Below, one piece after another: positions 6,453-10,381 of a DNA stretch of 10,381 bases. Numbering within the stretch: position 1 is the first letter of the stretch; each line of letters opens with the position of its first letter. Under the pieces are notes generated by a model that saw nothing but the letters and a program-made list of their open reading frames with translations, did not search any database and had not been told where the DNA came from. Both the position numbers and the translations under genes were made by a program. Source of the DNA: Candidatus Latescibacterota bacterium (GTDB taxonomy: Bacteria; Latescibacterota; UBA2968); assembly GCA_018650745.1 (NCBI GenBank), contig JABIFK010000464.1, positions 1-10,381 on the forward strand, given 5' to 3'.

Positions 6453-6466
6453 ATTGTTACCTACCT

Positions 6467-8212
6467 TTAGAACGCATTCACAACCCGCACATGAACTTTT
6501 CCATCTCCAAAACCATCCTCCTTCGCCCACCCCACGTCAAACCCAATCATACCCATGCGAGATTGTAAAACCATCCCGGCACCATATCCCACAGGTAAAA
6601 CACGGCCCGTTATATCTTGAAGCGCCCCAGCATCTCCAAAAACAAATAAACGAGAACGCGCCCCTATAAGATAACGCCATTCCAAAGAAACCCAACCCAC
6701 TTCTGTTGCCCAAAAGGCCTCTTCCCGATATCCTCGGATCGAACGCGCTCCCCCCACCCGAATACGTGCATCATCTGGCACACCGCCATCCTGTGAAACC
6801 CACTGTCCGTGCCCAGACAAGGCCCAAACAGATCGCAGACCTATCGGATAAAACGCTTGTATATTCACCAATTGCAACCGTCTTATATCTGACTGCCTCA
6901 CGCCTTCTACACGCCCCAACTCAAAAGCAACATCCCCGAACCAACCCCGCCGGGGGTTCCACAGATCATCTCGATAATCCACACCAAGTCCCACCCGTAT
7001 AGCCCACCGATCACTCTTTTCATAAACACCCAACCCAGATGAATCAGGAACCACCTGCCCACGCGAAACCAGTCCCCAAACCTGCCCCTCCTGCCAAGGT
7101 CGAGCAGTTGCCCCAATACCAACCAGCCACTCCGAATAGCCCAGGCGTTCTCCCATCACAATCTCTAAATCTACAGAAAGTGGTTTGTCCAATACCCACG
7201 GTTCCTGATATCGCAACCGCAAATCAGACGCACCAACACCCGTTCTCTTCCATGCCACTTGCCCCAAACGGCCCGCGCCAGCTACATTATGGATATCCAA
7301 TGCAAATGCACCTGTTAATCCACCTCCAACACCTTGTGGAGCATACCCAACACCACCCTCCACACGTGCAGTACGCGCTTCTTGCACACGCACAATAAGC
7401 ACGGTTTCATCCCCATATCGCTTTACGTCGGGTGTACCAACAGAAATGAGGAAGGGCAAACGACGCAAATATCTTAAAGCACGGTCTACTCGCCGTTGGT
7501 CATATACCTTACCAGCTTCAAGACGCATTTCTCTTATTAATACATCTGCACGTGTCACAACATTTCCTTCAAAAACAACCGTATCAATCATGCACAATGG
7601 CCCAGGTTTTACATCTACTCGAACACAAGCGCTGTTATCCTTAAATGTTACGTCCGGCTCCAATACGCAAAAAGGATACCCTTGGTTTTCATAAAACGCC
7701 AAAAATTGTTCAAGCTGTTCATTTACCTTCTCAGCAGTTAACACCATCCCCGGTTTTATCGCCACAGCAGTCATGAGTTCTGTGTGAGCAAAAACAGCCT
7801 GTCCCGATACGATCAAAGAATCAACACGCGTCCGTCCGCCCTCCTCTATTCTGAACCGAAGAATGGCTTGTTCATTTTTTACAGCAATGTCAGGATAATA
7901 CACACGAGCTTGCCAATACCCCAATGCACGATACTGCGACAGAATGCGTTTCAGATCTCCAACCACCAGCGCACTGTCCACAGGCATACCTCGCCGCATC
8001 AGCAGCCCATTTTGCAACACATTGTCCGAAACGGCACGCGCGCCATCAAAATACACCTGACTGATGGTCGCACGCTTTGCTTGAACATCTACACACAAGC
8101 ACACACCAATAAACAAACACAAACGCAAGATCATAAGAACAATACACCAGTTCCAAACCCGACAGCTGACATTACTTTTACCTTTTACCTTTTGCCTTTT
8201 ACCTTGTCTCAT
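6467..8212 (-). CDS. Omp85-family outer-membrane assembly protein (BamA/TamA-like)
   Basis: The 581-residue protein fits the Omp85 superfamily, which inserts beta-barrel proteins into the outer membrane or exports proteins across it. A hydrophobic signal segment (about residues 22-40, WCIVLMILRLCLFIGVCLC) ends near DVQA. Three POTRA-like domains follow at roughly 48-125, 128-203 and 207-278. The barrel spans about 280 to 581. The Omp85 loop-6 motif appears as IRGY (492-495, in GGARSIRGYREE), and DYRDDLWNPRRGW near 412-424 matches the conserved barrel segment. The last residue is Phe, as in outer-membrane barrels. With three POTRA domains it resembles TamA or a short BamA. The start ATG at 8212 overlaps the upstream stop as TGATG, with AAGGCGG about seven bases upstream, so translation is probably coupled. 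A TTG three bases earlier is less likely. The N-terminal basic stretch is encoded by heptamer repeats. Confidence 0.9.
   Translation of the reverse strand: MRQGKRQKVKGKSNVSCRVWNWCIVLMILRLCLFIGVCLCVDVQAKRATISQVYFDGARAVSDNVLQNGLLMRRGMPVDSALVVGDLKRILSQYRALGYWQARVYYPDIAVKNEQAILRFRIEEGGRTRVDSLIVSGQAVFAHTELMTAVAIKPGMVLTAEKVNEQLEQFLAFYENQGYPFCVLEPDVTFKDNSACVRVDVKPGPLCMIDTVVFEGNVVTRADVLIREMRLEAGKVYDQRRVDRALRYLRRLPFLISVGTPDVKRYGDETVLIVRVQEARTARVEGGVGYAPQGVGGGLTGAFALDIHNVAGAGRLGQVAWKRTGVGASDLRLRYQEPWVLDKPLSVDLEIVMGERLGYSEWLVGIGATARPWQEGQVWGLVSRGQVVPDSSGLGVYEKSDRWAIRVGLGVDYRDDLWNPRRGWFGDVAFELGRVEGVRQSDIRRLQLVNIQAFYPIGLRSVWALSGHGQWVSQDGGVPDDARIRVGGARSIRGYREEAFWATEVGWVSLEWRYLIGARSRLFVFGDAGALQDITGRVLPVGYGAGMVLQSRMGMIGFDVGWAKEDGFGDGKVHVRVVNAF
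8174..8205. repeat. Heptamer tandem repeat inside the 5' end of the Omp85 gene
   Basis: On the plus strand the seven-base words run ACTTTTA (8174-8180), CCTTTTA (8181-8187), CCTTTTG (8188-8194) and CCTTTTA (8195-8201), then CCTT. On the coding strand they give the basic stretch KRQKVKGKS before the signal segment. A seven-base period does not keep the reading frame from copy to copy, so changes in copy number would shift the frame of this gene. Confidence 0.7.
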
Positions 8213-10381
8213 CAAAATACCGCCTTCATTTCCATACGCCCCAAATGAATCACGGGCAAATCAGGACGCTTCCGACCATCATAAGACACCAAAGCAGTTA
8301 CATATCGACCAAACCGATAATCCATTCCCAATCGCCACACCCAATTTTGCCCCACCCGGTTGCCGTTGGCCATCCCTAAGAATATGGGTACCTCATCTGT
8401 TGCCCAAACATGTGTCCAATCTACACGCGCACGCAAACGCCCTCGCCCCGCCAAGCGGCGAATCATCTCTGGTTGCAAAGACATATAATGCACTTCCAAA
8501 TCGCGTTGTCGATCATAATCATCTCCCCCCAACAAACCCAGTCTCATATCCCAACGTCTCGACGGACGCCACGAACCACGCCCGTGCCCAGAATAGGATC
8601 GAATTGAAAAGGCAAAAATCTCGGTCCCCGTACGTTTACGCACCTCGGAAGAGATATCCCCATCGATTTCTCCTTCACGCCCAAAGCGCAACCGCCCTCC
8701 CAAACTGGCATTGCGCAATGACTCGCGTCCACCCCCATAAAAAAACCGATCCAATCTGTCGCGCATGCGTCCAGACACCCGCAATGAACCACGTTTGTGA
8801 TATCGAAAAACATGAAGGCGCAAGCGTGCATCGCGTTGCGCAAATTGAAGATCATCAGAGTCTGTTATCGAAAAAAGATGCCAGGGTCCAATCGCATTAG
8901 ACACCACTTTCCGATCTGCATTAACCGATGCATCAAATGACAGACCTGCCAAAAAACCGTTTGAGCGTTTCAACAGACGCTTCAAGTTCATTTCTACTCG
9001 CGCCCCCAATATGCCCTCGCGCGCAGGCAAAAAATCACTGTCAAACCCATAAACCAGCTCAAAATCACCATCGACATCCAAGACAAATTCCTCTGCATCT
9101 TTTTCGCTATCTCCATCCACATCTTCCCACACATAAGATCCCAAACCACGCCCCACTTCAACATAAACCGGTTGACGCGTTTGCACACCTGCACTTGACA
9201 CCCGATAGAAGATTTGATGCGAATAACCCGGCCGTGAAAAGTTCACACGCGTACGCCCCAAATGCGTTACCCTGCGCGTAGTCTCAATTGACCCTGAACG
9301 ACTCACAGTTTGGCCATACGAACCCAACACAGTCCATCCCTTCCAATCACCCTTCGCCGAGTGCGTATGAGACCATGCTTTCAATGAGTCTTGCCACACT
9401 GTATTTTGTTGTCGAATCTCTCTTATCCCAATTTCAGTTCGCCAATGCCACTTTTTTTTCCCGACCTCAATATGCCAAGCAGCCTCTCCAAGTTGTACGC
9501 CATCCAATATCAGTACATTTGGATCGGCCGCATAAAAAACGGATGAACGAGAAACGGCATCACCATCTGCCTTTTCCAAAACAACCTCAACACCAGAAGC
9601 AAACATGCCCAAACCACCAATCAAATGCCCCCGTTGCCGAGTTAACCCACCTTGGTCTTGTCCAATACGCTCATACTCATAATGTCCAAATGGCACCCGA
9701 ATACCAACAGCTTTCCGCCCAGCGGCAAAGTCCCCCGTGCGCCGTCCCCACGCGCCATCAACAGATACCCCACCGAAGGTATATCGTAGCCCAAAAGTTC
9801 CTTCTCTTACCTCTTGCAACCGTTCCTCCGGCTGCCATCCCCAGCGCCCTTCGTGTGTCCCTACTTCCAACCGATCAAAACCTTCATAACCCACACTCAT
9901 CTGCTGAAACCGCCCAGTCACTTGCAATGCACCAGGATGTTGCCAGTCCGATGTCCATTGCCCATCCACATCCAAAGCATGTCCTTTTTTTAACACATCA
10001 TCACTCCACGCAACTTCACTTGCCAATCGCACGCCCTCACGAGGGGCATATGTTGCGTCCAATCCTGTAACTTGCCGGTGGTTCCCACTGCCTCCAGGTA
10101 TATCCACACCCACCAACAAAGTCCGTTCACTTTCTCGAATCAATGTTGATCCAACAGACCAACCACTTCCACCCAAAGTCACCTGTCCGTCCAGTCCTAC
10201 CAAACGGCTTTGTTTGCCTTCATCCAAAGTCTGATATTCAATGCGTATTCGACTTGATGCAACAATGGGTTGCTCTGGGGCAAAAGTCACAACACCGCGC
10301 TCATAGTCAATCACATAATCCAATTGTTCCCCTCGTTTGAGCAATTGCTCATTGAGATAAACCCGCTCAGACTCCGACACA
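8212..10381 (-). CDS. Large SprA-like outer-membrane beta-barrel protein, N-terminus beyond the window
   Basis: At least 722 codons are visible and the frame is still open at the right edge. A GTG at 10380 could be a start, but the true one is probably upstream. Near the visible beginning YVIDYERGVVTF (22-33) and SSRIRIEYQ (42-50) match a motif I associate with SprA-type and related Bacteroidota-like surface barrels. The body is made of many short amphipathic strands rich in Gly, Arg and aromatics. GSYVWEDVDGDSEKDAEEF (about 414-432) contains an EF-hand-like loop, DxDxDxxxDxxE, at 420-431, likely binding calcium. The C-terminus, GRMEMKAVF, ends in Phe, as outer-membrane barrel proteins do. 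Its stop overlaps the start of the Omp85 gene, so that protein may insert or export this one. The family assignment is tentative and the function unknown; an outer-membrane location is well supported. Confidence 0.75.
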   Translation of the reverse strand, partial: VSESERVYLNEQLLKRGEQLDYVIDYERGVVTFAPEQPIVASSRIRIEYQTLDEGKQSRLVGLDGQVTLGGSGWSVGSTLIRESERTLLVGVDIPGGSGNHRQVTGLDATYAPREGVRLASEVAWSDDVLKKGHALDVDGQWTSDWQHPGALQVTGRFQQMSVGYEGFDRLEVGTHEGRWGWQPEERLQEVREGTFGLRYTFGGVSVDGAWGRRTGDFAAGRKAVGIRVPFGHYEYERIGQDQGGLTRQRGHLIGGLGMFASGVEVVLEKADGDAVSRSSVFYAADPNVLILDGVQLGEAAWHIEVGKKKWHWRTEIGIREIRQQNTVWQDSLKAWSHTHSAKGDWKGWTVLGSYGQTVSRSGSIETTRRVTHLGRTRVNFSRPGYSHQIFYRVSSAGVQTRQPVYVEVGRGLGSYVWEDVDGDSEKDAEEFVLDVDGDFELVYGFDSDFLPAREGILGARVEMNLKRLLKRSNGFLAGLSFDASVNADRKVVSNAIGPWHLFSITDSDDLQFAQRDARLRLHVFRYHKRGSLRVSGRMRDRLDRFFYGGGRESLRNASLGGRLRFGREGEIDGDISSEVRKRTGTEIFAFSIRSYSGHGRGSWRPSRRWDMRLGLLGGDDYDRQRDLEVHYMSLQPEMIRRLAGRGRLRARVDWTHVWATDEVPIFLGMANGNRVGQNWVWRLGMDYRFGRYVTALVSYDGRKRPDLPVIHLGRMEMKAVF

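Noticed and set aside
9288..10070. 260-codon plus-strand frame opposite the barrel gene
   Set aside because: It is rich in His, Pro and Gln, as expected for the antisense of a Gly/Trp-rich barrel gene, and has no recognisable family.

Overview
This window looks like a chromosomal segment of a free-living Gram-negative (diderm) bacterium from a poorly cultivated lineage. The outer-membrane barrel pair at the right end (an Omp85 protein and a SprA-like barrel) shows that the cell has an outer membrane. The mix of a PIG-L deacetylase, an odd isochorismatase-fold protein, a small cupin, a sugar-nucleotide enzyme and DoxX resembles Latescibacterota- or Poribacteria-type environmental genomes. That placement is inference from gene content only. 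There are no rRNA, tRNA or CRISPR features, and I see no transposase or phage gene.

Layout from left to right. Positions 1-1922 hold three minus-strand genes read from right to left: glucose-1-phosphate thymidylyltransferase (rmlA/rfbA), a DoxX-family membrane protein, and a partial unrecognised beta-rich protein that runs off the left edge. Positions 1923-2469 are a 547-base non-coding regulatory region. It carries a probable rmlA promoter on the minus strand. On the plus strand it has a dyad, three exact 21-bp repeats and a well-spaced -24/-12 (sigma-54) promoter, all pointing at a PilZ-domain gene (2470-2850). That gene overlaps tail to tail, by 11 bp, an isochorismatase-fold gene (2840-3682, minus) whose usual Asp and Lys catalytic positions appear changed. 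A promoter with a consensus TTGACA box then drives an MFS transporter (3789-4970) and probably a PIG-L/LmbE deacetylase (5074-5895). A bidirectional hairpin terminator separates these from a small minus-strand cupin (5975-6301). Positions 6467-10381 carry a minus-strand pair: a large SprA-like outer-membrane barrel protein, partial at the window edge, whose stop overlaps the start of an Omp85/BamA-TamA-like protein (TGATG).

How the parts may work together. The Omp85 protein and the barrel protein are translationally coupled, so the Omp85 may insert or secrete its partner. The PilZ gene, if sigma-54 dependent, would link c-di-GMP signalling to an enhancer-binding activator whose sites could be the CATTTGT array upstream. 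T-rich seven-base (ACTTTTG/CCTTTTA-like) repeats occur at three places, two between genes and one inside the 5' end of the Omp85 gene. They look like a dispersed repeat family of this genome.
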